From an uncultured Eubacteriales bacterium (lineage in GTDB: Bacteria; Bacillota; Clostridia; Oscillospirales; Acutalibacteraceae): a stretch of DNA of 21,401 nucleotides. The stretch lies in assembly GCA_934511365.1 (NCBI GenBank), contig CAKSWC010000024.1, positions 1 to 21,401 of the forward strand. Reading direction: 5' to 3'. The notes below the pieces were generated by a model. It worked only from the letters and a program-made list of their open reading frames with translations. It was not told the origin of the DNA and ran no database searches. The translations under genes were made by a program, and so were the position numbers. Below, one piece after another: positions 1-6,543 of the stretch; the first letter of the stretch is position 1; each line of letters starts with the position of its first letter.

Positions 1-91
1 TTTGTTGTCCAATCCTGCTTAGCAGATGCCGATTTTGTAGTTTTCTCAAATTACTGTCTTATCGGCACACGGCAAAACTCCGCCCGGTTTT

Positions 92-652
92 TTAATCGTC
101 GCAGTGCGCATAGTAATAATCTTCCGCGTCATAATAGTCGAAGAAATCATCATAATGGTCATCATAAAAGTCCTCCGGATCGTAATAATCAGCGGCATTA
201 TACGGATCGCGGCGCTTTGTTGTGGTGGGTCTTTTTGTTGTTGTGGTTGTTCTTCTTTTTGTTGTTGGAGTTCTGGCAAGGGTTTTTCCCTCGTCAATAC
301 CGCCGATATATCCGCCGCGCCTGCGCGTTGTTGTGGCTTTTCTTTTCTTTGTTGTTGTAACCGCTTTTTTCTTTCTTGTTGTTGTAACGGTCTTTTTCTT
401 TTTTGTTGTCTGCTTTGCACTCTTTTTCGTTGTGCGTTTTGTTGTTTGGGTTGCAGTTCTCTTTGTTGTTTTTCTCACGGTGGTACCGGCGGTTGTTGCC
501 GTTGCGGTCATTGAGCTTAAATCAAATCCGTCCGTCACGGTATATGTGAACGCAACCGTTAAAGCAACAAGGGGCAAAATGACCGCTGCTACAAAAGCAA
601 TTACCGCAGCATTTGCTTTTGAATCGCCGGATTTCTTTTCGTTATTATCCAT
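92..652 (-). CDS. single-pass membrane protein, Thr/Lys/Arg-rich with acidic Tyr/Asp tail
   Basis: I do not recognise a family. The 186-residue product has a short charged N-terminus, one hydrophobic segment at about residues 14-37 that looks like a membrane anchor, then a low-complexity stretch (about 50-150) dominated by Thr, Lys and Arg with repeated TTK/TTT/KR units, and a final block (about 150-186) of Asp, Glu, Tyr and Phe. It is therefore strongly basic in the middle and strongly acidic at the end. If the N-terminus is cytoplasmic, the basic stretch lies outside the membrane and could bind wall polymers; this is inference. The start is supported by GGAG about 8 bases upstream on the minus strand. 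The next gene on the same strand (stop at 796) ends in a terminator, so this one is probably transcribed separately, but I see no clear promoter. Low complexity makes homology calls unreliable. Confidence 0.75.
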   Translation of the reverse strand: MDNNEKKSGDSKANAAVIAFVAAVILPLVALTVAFTYTVTDGFDLSSMTATATTAGTTVRKTTKRTATQTTKRTTKKSAKQTTKKKKTVTTTRKKKAVTTTKKRKATTTRRRGGYIGGIDEGKTLARTPTTKRRTTTTTKRPTTTKRRDPYNAADYYDPEDFYDDHYDDFFDYYDAEDYYYAHCDD

Positions 653-749
653 TTTTTCATCTCCGTTTTTGTTTTTCGGTTCGCTGATTTAATATTAACA
701 CATTCACCGTCCCAAAAAACGTACTTTGCTATTTTATCCCTTTTTTACA

Positions 750-782
750 CAAAAAAGAGGCTGCCGCAAAACGACAGCCTCT
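750..782 (-). terminator. rho-independent terminator of the secreted protein gene
   Basis: On the minus strand an 8-bp stem (AGAGGCTG pairing with CAGCCTCT, positions 782-775 and 763-756) with an 11-base loop is followed directly by a run of Ts (756-751). It sits 14 bases after the stop of the gene ending at 796 and separates it from the gene starting at 652. Confidence 0.85.
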
Positions 783-795
783 GAATATTTTTATC

Positions 796-2466
796 TTACT
801 TCTTTTTGCCAAAGCTGAAGATGCTCTTGAAAGCTTCAATAATGCTCTTGAAGAAGTCTGAGAAGATCTTTCCAAAGTTAAACTTTGAACCGCTTGAGGA
901 GCTTGAACCGCTGCCTGAACCGCCGGAGGGCTTGGAGTCCTTCTTAACGGCAACTGACGGGTCGCAGGTCTTTACGAATGAATCGCTGAGAGAAAGCTCA
1001 ACGGCATCCTTATCAGTGTCAACAACAACGATTGACGGAGCGGAAACAACATTCTTGAAGGTGATGGTTCTTCCGGTGGTTGTGTCAACGCAGCCGAACT
1101 TCTTTCCGACTGTTGCATAAGCGGTTGCTTTTCCTGCCGCGCCGGAGAGAACAACGTCATAATCGGAGCCTTCGGTAAGATAGAAAGCCTTAACATATTC
1201 GCCGAGACCTTCATTGTAAACGCTGGTGTAAGCTGCGCTTTCGGTAATTGTTGCCGGAACCTGAATTTCGCTTTCGATAACCGCAAGTGCATCGCTTTCG
1301 CCTGCTGCCTTGAGGGCAACATTGGTGTTTCCGGTAACAACAACACTCTGGGTGTATCCGGTGTCCTCGCCTTCCTTGAGGATGGCTTTTGCAACGTCAA
1401 GCTTTGCAAGCTCGGCAGCTGTTCTTACTTTGATTTCTGTTGCGTCATACTTTTTGATGAGATTGACAAGAGCGGTTTGCTTTGCGTTTGCAAGGTTTGC
1501 AAGGAGCTTTTCGCCGCAAGCTCTGACGGCGATAACGGTTCCGTCTGCAAATGCTGCGTACTCAGCAATGCCGCTGTCATAAGCGCCCTGCGCCCATGCG
1601 CCGAAGCACTCTTCAATGTAACCGGTCTCTGCAAGGGAGAACATATACTCGGCTGACTTATTTGTGTTGAAAAGTTTGTCTGCAACGGACTTAACAACAT
1701 TGTATCCGGTCTGGATAGCAGCAGTTACGCCGTATGCGTTGAGAGCCATGCTTGCGGCTGCACCGGCAGCGTCCTTGCCTGCGGATTCAACAAGCTCCTT
1801 AACAAGCTCGTCAACGGCTTCCTGCATCTCCTGGTCGATTGTTTCGGCAATTTCCTTTGCTGCTTTACGAACGGCCTTGTTCTTGCAGTTTTCGGCGAGA
1901 TATGTAAGGAAATCGCCGTAATATGCGCTGGCAGCCTTGATTGAAAGGATTCTTGCATAGCCGCGTGCATATGCTTCATAGGTGTCATTTGCAATGTTGG
2001 CAACCTTAATTGCGGCTCCGAGGTAGCCGATGGTGTCGCCCCATGCTTCGGACTGAGTGAACTCAAGAGCATCGGTGAACTTTTCGGCAATCTTGCCGGC
2101 CTTTTCAACAAATTCCATGCCGGTCTTTGCGCCTTTGAGTGCAGCTATGATTTTTTCATAGGTTTCGTTGTTGTACTGAGCTTCAACCTGTTCAATGAGG
2201 CTGAGGAGAACGGCTTTTGCATAGCCGATGCCGGTGGTGTTGGTGAAATAGCCGTACCATGCATCGTCATATACGCCGAGAGCGGTGTACCAGTCGAGGG
2301 TCTGCTTGAAGTAATCTTCCTTAACAACATAGTTGTAATGGTAATAATTTCCGTTGTCGAGAAGTTCACTGCGAACATATCCGTCGTTTCCTGCGAAAGC
2401 GGCGAACGGGAGAGCGCACACGATCATCATGACCGCAAGGATAACTGAAAGAATCTTCTTTTTCAT
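796..2466 (-). CDS. secreted protein of unknown function with C-terminal amphipathic helix
   Basis: No family recognised. The 556-residue product starts with a clear signal peptide (MKKKILSVILAVMMIVCALP..., likely cut after AFA near residue 25). Residues about 30-340 are rich in Ala, Lys, Glu and aromatics and read as mostly helical; about 340-500 look beta-rich (many Val/Thr, VVVTGNTNVAL-like strands). A Gly/Ser linker (about 515-528) leads to a short tail with alternating hydrophobic and charged residues (KIFSDFFKSIIEAFKSIF) ending in KKK, predicted to be an amphipathic helix. No LPXTG or SLH motif is visible, so the tail may provide membrane or surface association; this is inference. The start has AAGGAG about 10 bases upstream and a good promoter at 2535-2563. 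It is a single-gene unit with its own terminator. Confidence 0.85.
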   Translation of the reverse strand: MKKKILSVILAVMMIVCALPFAAFAGNDGYVRSELLDNGNYYHYNYVVKEDYFKQTLDWYTALGVYDDAWYGYFTNTTGIGYAKAVLLSLIEQVEAQYNNETYEKIIAALKGAKTGMEFVEKAGKIAEKFTDALEFTQSEAWGDTIGYLGAAIKVANIANDTYEAYARGYARILSIKAASAYYGDFLTYLAENCKNKAVRKAAKEIAETIDQEMQEAVDELVKELVESAGKDAAGAAASMALNAYGVTAAIQTGYNVVKSVADKLFNTNKSAEYMFSLAETGYIEECFGAWAQGAYDSGIAEYAAFADGTVIAVRACGEKLLANLANAKQTALVNLIKKYDATEIKVRTAAELAKLDVAKAILKEGEDTGYTQSVVVTGNTNVALKAAGESDALAVIESEIQVPATITESAAYTSVYNEGLGEYVKAFYLTEGSDYDVVLSGAAGKATAYATVGKKFGCVDTTTGRTITFKNVVSAPSIVVVDTDKDAVELSLSDSFVKTCDPSVAVKKDSKPSGGSGSGSSSSSGSKFNFGKIFSDFFKSIIEAFKSIFSFGKKK

Positions 2467-2534
2467 ACCGGGGTCTCCTTAATAATAGATTTTTTTGATT
2501 GGCTCAACACATTCCATGAGCCGGTAACGTAACC

Positions 2535-2563
2535 ATTTTATAGAATTTAATAAAATAAGTCAA
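2535..2563 (-). promoter_or_regulatory. sigma-A type promoter for the secreted protein gene
   Basis: On the minus strand TTGACT (2563-2558) is followed after exactly 17 bases by TAAAAT (2540-2535), about 70 bases upstream of the start at 2466. The flanks are A/T-rich. Confidence 0.75.
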
Positions 2564-2903
2564 TAGTTTTATTTATTTTCGTGAATATCGCACTAATAAA
2601 ATGAACAGTTTTTGTATAAATCTGCCAATATATTGACAGACTGTGAACCTTCTCTCAATCAAGCTTAATTGGTTTTCGGCATTCGGGCAACAATTCTGCG
2701 CACCGAATCCGTTTTTTGTTCCGGCTTTTTAGGCGATTGAACCGGGTGCACAGATTTTGGGGAGAATTTTTATCGGCGGTTACTTTACGTTGACTTTAGC
2801 TCCCCCGTTATGATATTATAATAGATAACCGCCGAATATGTTCCGCACCCGGAACGGGCTTCGGATTTTTGGCGGCATATTTTCCGAAACGGAGAGTGAG
2901 CCT
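2564..2903. other. divergent intergenic region
   Basis: No gene is supported here. It separates two divergently transcribed genes. The part near 2564-2640 is A/T-rich. A plausible plus-strand promoter for the kinase-like gene lies at its right end (TTGACT at 2790, TATTAT at 2814, 18-base spacer). An in-frame ATG at 2838 exists but has no ribosome binding site and lies almost on the expected transcript start. I see no tRNA, riboswitch or long repeat. Confidence 0.5.
2790..2819 (+). promoter_or_regulatory. probable promoter for the kinase-like gene
   Basis: TTGACT (2790-2795) and TATTAT (2814-2819) with an 18-base spacer. A better -10 match, TATAAT at 2817, has a spacer of 21. A transcript start near 2826-2830 favours translation from 2904 rather than 2838. 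Confidence 0.45.
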
Positions 2904-4709
2904 ATGACCCTTGAAGAACTCAAAAAGCTTGAACCCCTTTTTGGCGAACGATATATTGAAAGCATTGTTGCGCGCGGAAAAAGCTCGGTTGTCTACCGCG
3001 TTTCATCTCCGGATGCCTCCGGCCAGAGCCTTGCGCTCAAGGTTGTCCGCTTTCCGCAGAGCGAGCAGGAACTGACAAGGGCAATGAACAGCGGAAAATA
3101 CGCGGACGTTGCCGTCTATCTTGACTTTGTTGAAAGCACCGTGCGCGAAAACATGGACAAAATGATGTTCCTGCGCGCAAACAAAAACATTGTCCGCTTT
3201 GACAACTATGAAATTGTGCGCGAGGAAGGCGCGGTGAATGTTCTTATTCTTATGGAGCTGCTCACGCCGCTTTCCGGCTACCTTTCAAAAGAAAAATGCA
3301 CATGCGCCGAGGTTTCAAAACTCGGTCTTGATTTGTGCGGCGCGCTTGAAGGATTCCGCAGCGTCGGCGTTATTCACCGGGAGATTATGCCCGAGAATAT
3401 TTTTGTTGACCCGTTCGGCAATTACCGGCTCGGTGATTTCGGCCTTTATGCCGCCCCGAACGCCGATAGCGGAAAATTTACCGATGCGGCCTATCTCGCA
3501 CCGGAGGTTATCAAAGGCACTTTTGCCGACACGGCCGGCGATATCTATTCTCTCGGCCTTGTTATGTATAAGCTGCTCAACAACAGCCGAACACCGTTTT
3601 TGCCGGAGTTCCCGGCGCCGATTTCGCTTTCCGACAGGGAAGCTGCCTTTGAAAAGCGCCTTAGAGGCGATATGTTCCAAAAACCGTCCGGAGCGGACGT
3701 TCCGCTTTCAAGAATCATTTTTAAAGCGATGGCATATAAGCCGCAGGACAGATTCCAAACACCTGCGGAGTTCAAAACCGACCTTGAAAGCTATATAAAC
3801 TATCTGAACAGCCCGAATTACAGCAAGGACGGGGCCGTTCCGAGCGTTCAAACCGTCAGAAACTTCCGCATTGCCGAGGACGGAGACATCGCTTTCAGCA
3901 CCTATAACGAAAAAGCACCGGATATTTCAAAAACAAGCAGCGAAAAAGAACAGTTCAAAGAGGCTTTCAGCGACAGCGATGAGGACGCGGAAGAGGAAAA
4001 GAAAGCCGCAAACAAAAAAATGTATATTCTTATTGCCGTGCTCGGTGTGCTGGCCGTTATTGCGGTTGCGCTTGTTGTTAAAACCGTCTCTTCATCAAAA
4101 GAGACAACAACCTCGGCCCCAATCTCTCAGAGCACGACCCAGAGCACGACCGAAAGCACAACGGAAAGCACCACCGAGAGCACAACGGAAAGTACCACGG
4201 AAAGTACCACCGAGAGCACGACCGAAAGCACCACCGAGAGTACCACGGAAAGCACAACGGAAAGTACCACCGAGAGTACCACGGAAAGCACAACAAAACC
4301 AAAGGATTCAAACAAGTTTTTCCATTCGGACAAAGCAGACGGAGATGACGCCGGAGACGGAAAAAAATATATCGCCATCAAAAACGCTTCAGCATCCTTT
4401 GAAACGAACGACAGCGATGAAATTACACGGGTCATTGTCAACATTTCGGACGATATCGGCCTTTCACCCCAAAGCAAGGGAAAAGCCTATCTTATCTGCA
4501 CAACATTCGGCGGTTTCCAGCTCTCGCGTGAATCGTTCGATTTCAAATGCGTCTATGACAGCGCGGACGAGGAAAGCGGCCTTGCCCTTGTTGTTGACAT
4601 CGACCGCGAAATGTACTATGAAAAGGCAATGAATTATTATATCTGTTTCGACACGGGAGCCGTTGAAACAGACAGCGCGGTTTCGCTTCCGCTTGAAATT
4701 AAGCTTTAA
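2904..4709 (+). CDS. transmembrane Ser/Thr kinase-like protein with STTE-repeat stalk
   Basis: A 601-residue bacterial Hanks-type kinase-like protein. The start at 2904 is chosen because GGAG lies 9 bases upstream and MTLEELKKLEPLF fits a kinase N-terminus; the frame opens further up to an ATG at 2838 that lacks a ribosome site. The kinase domain covers about residues 15-320: ATP-lysine K46 (LALKVV), DFG at 178-180, APE at 199-201, DIYSLG at 213. The catalytic loop reads H158-R159-E160...PEN, so the usual catalytic Asp of HRD is Glu; the Gly-rich loop is also poor. A transmembrane helix spans about 374-395, followed by a Ser/Thr/Glu repeat stalk and a C-terminal extracellular domain of about 130 residues that is not PASTA-like and that I do not recognise. 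It is likely a surface sensor with an atypical or inactive kinase. galM follows after 15 bases. Confidence 0.88.
   Translation: MTLEELKKLEPLFGERYIESIVARGKSSVVYRVSSPDASGQSLALKVVRFPQSEQELTRAMNSGKYADVAVYLDFVESTVRENMDKMMFLRANKNIVRFDNYEIVREEGAVNVLILMELLTPLSGYLSKEKCTCAEVSKLGLDLCGALEGFRSVGVIHREIMPENIFVDPFGNYRLGDFGLYAAPNADSGKFTDAAYLAPEVIKGTFADTAGDIYSLGLVMYKLLNNSRTPFLPEFPAPISLSDREAAFEKRLRGDMFQKPSGADVPLSRIIFKAMAYKPQDRFQTPAEFKTDLESYINYLNSPNYSKDGAVPSVQTVRNFRIAEDGDIAFSTYNEKAPDISKTSSEKEQFKEAFSDSDEDAEEEKKAANKKMYILIAVLGVLAVIAVALVVKTVSSSKETTTSAPISQSTTQSTTESTTESTTESTTESTTESTTESTTESTTESTTESTTESTTESTTESTTKPKDSNKFFHSDKADGDDAGDGKKYIAIKNASASFETNDSDEITRVIVNISDDIGLSPQSKGKAYLICTTFGGFQLSRESFDFKCVYDSADEESGLALVVDIDREMYYEKAMNYYICFDTGAVETDSAVSLPLEIKL
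4131..4295 (+). repeat. 12-bp tandem repeat encoding (Ser-Thr-Thr-Glu)n
   Basis: Fifty-five codons encode STTQ, twelve copies of STTE and a final STT, in frame inside the kinase-like gene just after its membrane segment. Codon choice varies between copies (AGC/AGT, ACG/ACA/ACC, GAA/GAG), so this is not a very recent expansion, though the copy number could still vary between strains. The product is an extended, Thr-rich stalk. Confidence 0.95.
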
Positions 4710-4724
4710 AGGAGAGTATAAATC

Positions 4725-5762
4725 ATGAGCGTAACAAAAACACATTATGACACGATGCCGGACGGAAGAGAGGTTTTTCTCTATACTATTGAAAACAACA
4801 ACGGAGTTTCGGCCGGAATTATCACGCGCGGTGCAACGCTGAACTCCTTTGTCTGTCCGGACAGAGACGGAGTTATGGGAGACATCATTGTTGGCTTTGA
4901 CAACATTCTTGGCCACATCAATTCCGGAACCTATACCGGAGAAATTATCGGTCAATATGCAAACCGAATTGCCGGCGGAAAATTCACTCTCTCCGGTAAG
5001 GAATATAACGTCACAAAAAACGAAAAAGGAATAACCTGCCTCCACGGCGGCGGAGAATACAGCAGCGCGCTTTGGAAGGCGATTATCGTTGACGATGACG
5101 CGGTTGAGTTTTCATATCACAGCCCGGACGGAGAGCAGGGCTTCCCCGGAAATGTTGACGCAAAGGTCACCTATGTTCTCACGGACAGAAACGAGCTTGA
5201 AATTCACTATGAAGCCGTGACTGACGCGGAAACGGTTATCAACATGACGAACCACGCCTACTTCAATCTTGGAACAACGGCGAACGGTAATATTCTTGAC
5301 CACGAGCTTATGCTCAACTGCGACTTTTTCACCCCCACGGATGAAAACAGCATCCCCACCGGAGAGATAAGACCCGTTGAAAACACGGCGTTCGACTTCA
5401 GAGAGTTCAAAAAAATCGGCCGCGATATCGGTGAAAACGACCCCCAGCTTGTTCAATGCCGCGGCTATGACCACAACTTCTGCGTCAACGGCGAAAGCGG
5501 AACGCTGCGCCTTGTTGCAAAGGCAAAGGACGAGAAGAGCGGAAGGAAGCTTGAGGTTCTTTCAGACCTTCCCGGCGTTCAGCTTTACACCGGAAACTTT
5601 ATGGACGGTGAAACGGGCAAGGGCGGCATAGGTCTTGACAAAAACTTTGGCTTCTGCCTTGAAACTCAGTATTATCCCAACACGCCGAACCACCCATCTT
5701 TTCCGCAGTGTACATTCCAAAAAGGAGAAAAGTTCAAAAGCCTGACAATTTTTAAGGTTTGA
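4725..5762 (+). CDS. galM: aldose 1-epimerase (galactose mutarotase)
   Basis: A 345-residue cytoplasmic enzyme that interconverts alpha and beta anomers of aldoses such as galactose or glucose, feeding the Leloir pathway. Family motifs are in order: NRI with R81, LHGG with H107, the signature TNHAYFNLG with H177 (general acid), GYDHNF with D249, and LETQYYPNTPNH with E313 (catalytic base). Length matches the family. The start has AAAGGAGAG about 9 bases upstream. It begins 15 bases after the kinase-like gene stop with no terminator between, so the two are probably cotranscribed, although no functional link is evident. I recognise no other sugar-metabolism gene in the window. No clear terminator is seen downstream. 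The exact sugar cannot be read from sequence. Confidence 0.93.
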   Translation: MSVTKTHYDTMPDGREVFLYTIENNNGVSAGIITRGATLNSFVCPDRDGVMGDIIVGFDNILGHINSGTYTGEIIGQYANRIAGGKFTLSGKEYNVTKNEKGITCLHGGGEYSSALWKAIIVDDDAVEFSYHSPDGEQGFPGNVDAKVTYVLTDRNELEIHYEAVTDAETVINMTNHAYFNLGTTANGNILDHELMLNCDFFTPTDENSIPTGEIRPVENTAFDFREFKKIGRDIGENDPQLVQCRGYDHNFCVNGESGTLRLVAKAKDEKSGRKLEVLSDLPGVQLYTGNFMDGETGKGGIGLDKNFGFCLETQYYPNTPNHPSFPQCTFQKGEKFKSLTIFKV

Positions 5763-5895
5763 CAAAATTAATACAGAATGTCGAATAACGGGCGGCTTTC
5801 GGGTGTGAGCAGTTCAATTTACGGTAATAGTGTTGAAAAACCGGGGTGTGAATATATACATAATTCACAAATTTAATTGTTTTTTAATAATCACA

Positions 5896-5924
5896 TTGAC
5901 AAACGACGAAAAACACGTTAAAAT
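5896..5924 (+). promoter_or_regulatory. strong sigma-A type promoter for the two-peptide unit
   Basis: A perfect -35 TTGACA (5896-5901), 17-base spacer, and TAAAAT (5919-5924), in A/T-rich flanks. It implies a 5' leader of about 75 bases before the first peptide. The inverted repeat GTGAAT-9-ATTCAC at 5848-5868 lies just upstream and could be an operator, but that is speculative. Confidence 0.85.
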
Positions 5925-6005
5925 TAGATTAAGTTTATGGGTGGTTCTGTCTGCCTGTTGTGTTTTTCAGAAAAACCTAATTTTTTTTCCGAAAGGAGCT
6001 ATTGT

Positions 6006-6173
6006 ATGAACTGGAATACTCTTATTGATGTTTGCAAGGACATTGTTCGTTTCTTTGACCGCGTTATGGGCTGGGCAATGTATGTCTGCGGAGCAGCCGA
6101 CGATCCTTATGGCTATCATAAGTTCTATGACTCCATCTGGGGCGGCGAAAAGCTTCCCGGACAGGATGACTGA
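6006..6173 (+). CDS. small amphipathic peptide, 55 residues
   Basis: A 55-residue protein starting MNWNTLIDVCKDIVRFFDRV. The start is well placed: GAAAGGAG lies 6-7 bases upstream. Residues 1-29 form a plausible amphipathic helix with Trp, Ile, Val and Phe on one face and Lys, Arg and Asp on the other, with two Cys (10 and 28). The rest is polar and aromatic with an acidic end (PGQDD). There is no signal peptide and no leader-peptidase site. An in-frame upstream ATG at 5937 lies just after the promoter and lacks a ribosome site, so I do not use it. It shares a transcript with a second small peptide. Function is unknown; a membrane-binding, signalling or antimicrobial-like peptide is possible by analogy only. 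Confidence 0.8.
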   Translation: MNWNTLIDVCKDIVRFFDRVMGWAMYVCGAADDPYGYHKFYDSIWGGEKLPGQDD

Positions 6174-6199
6174 TATCTTTCTGAAAGGAGAACGACGCT

Positions 6200-6319
6200 A
6201 TGGATGCTGCAACTAAAGGCTACCAGGCTCTGAGCAGAATTTTTCTGACTTTTGTCAGCTTTTTGAAAACCGTTTTTGAAAGACTTGGTTGGATTGATGA
6301 CAAGGGCTGGATGGACTGA
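6200..6319 (+). CDS. small amphipathic peptide, 39 residues
   Basis: A 39-residue reading frame (MDAATKGYQALSRIFLTFV..., ending DDKGWMD) with GAAAGGAG 9 bases upstream. Residues 8-30 make a hydrophobic/amphipathic helix (IFLTFVSFLKTVFERLGW) and the C-terminus is acidic. It begins 26 bases after the first peptide and ends 25 bases before a strong terminator. The pattern of helix, Trp and acidic tail is shared with the first peptide, although I cannot align them convincingly. Function unknown. The good ribosome site, the shared promoter and the terminator make it a real gene more likely than chance. Confidence 0.75.
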   Translation: MDAATKGYQALSRIFLTFVSFLKTVFERLGWIDDKGWMD

Positions 6320-6344
6320 TTCACCTCACGGTTTTGTTTGAAGC

Positions 6345-6375
6345 GCCCCACGCCGAAAGGCGCGGGGCTTTTTCT
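6345..6375 (+). terminator. rho-independent terminator after the two-peptide unit
   Basis: GCCCC-A-CGCC, a GAAA tetraloop, then GGCG-C-GGGGC followed by TTTTTCTT: a 10-position G/C-rich stem with one internal A/C mismatch. It closes the unit begun by the promoter at 5896. Confidence 0.92.
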
Positions 6376-6401
6376 TAAAATTATTGCACCGCAAATTTTT
6401 C

Positions 6402-6444
6402 AGCGCAAAAAACGTCCGGACTCAAAGGCGTTCTTTGCGCTTTT
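6402..6444 (+). terminator. second hairpin before mfd, terminator-like or leader structure
   Basis: A 13-position stem with 12 pairs (6402-6414 with 6429-6441) and a 14-base loop, followed by only four Ts. It could be a back-up terminator of the peptide unit, or an element in an mfd leader. No convincing mfd promoter is seen between it and 6544. Confidence 0.4.
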
Positions 6445-6543
6445 CGGGCGTTCAAAGTCAGATGGCGGAAAAAGCTCTGATTCATACAAAAGCTTCTCAA
6501 ACCGCAAATTCTGACATCTAAAATCTGAAAATTAGGAGGACAT

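Noticed and set aside
46..110. Terminator after the gene at 92-652
   Set aside because: Only a weak AAAAC/GTTTT pairing is seen with no G/C-rich stem.
2838..2903. Upstream ATG giving the kinase-like protein 22 extra residues
   Set aside because: No ribosome site, lies about 10 bases from the expected transcript start, and the extra residues (MFRTRNGLRIFGG...) do not fit a kinase N-terminus; 2904 has GGAG at 9 bases.
4127..4477. Minus-strand frame encoding a VVLSVVLS repeat
   Set aside because: Antisense of the STTE repeat; no ribosome site.
5848..5868. Inverted repeat GTGAAT-9-ATTCAC as an operator
   Set aside because: Only 6-bp arms in A/T-rich DNA; could occur by chance and lies upstream of the -35.
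5937..6005. Longer version of the first small peptide starting at 5937
   Set aside because: The ATG lies right after the promoter without a ribosome site; the ATG at 6006 has GAAAGGAG.
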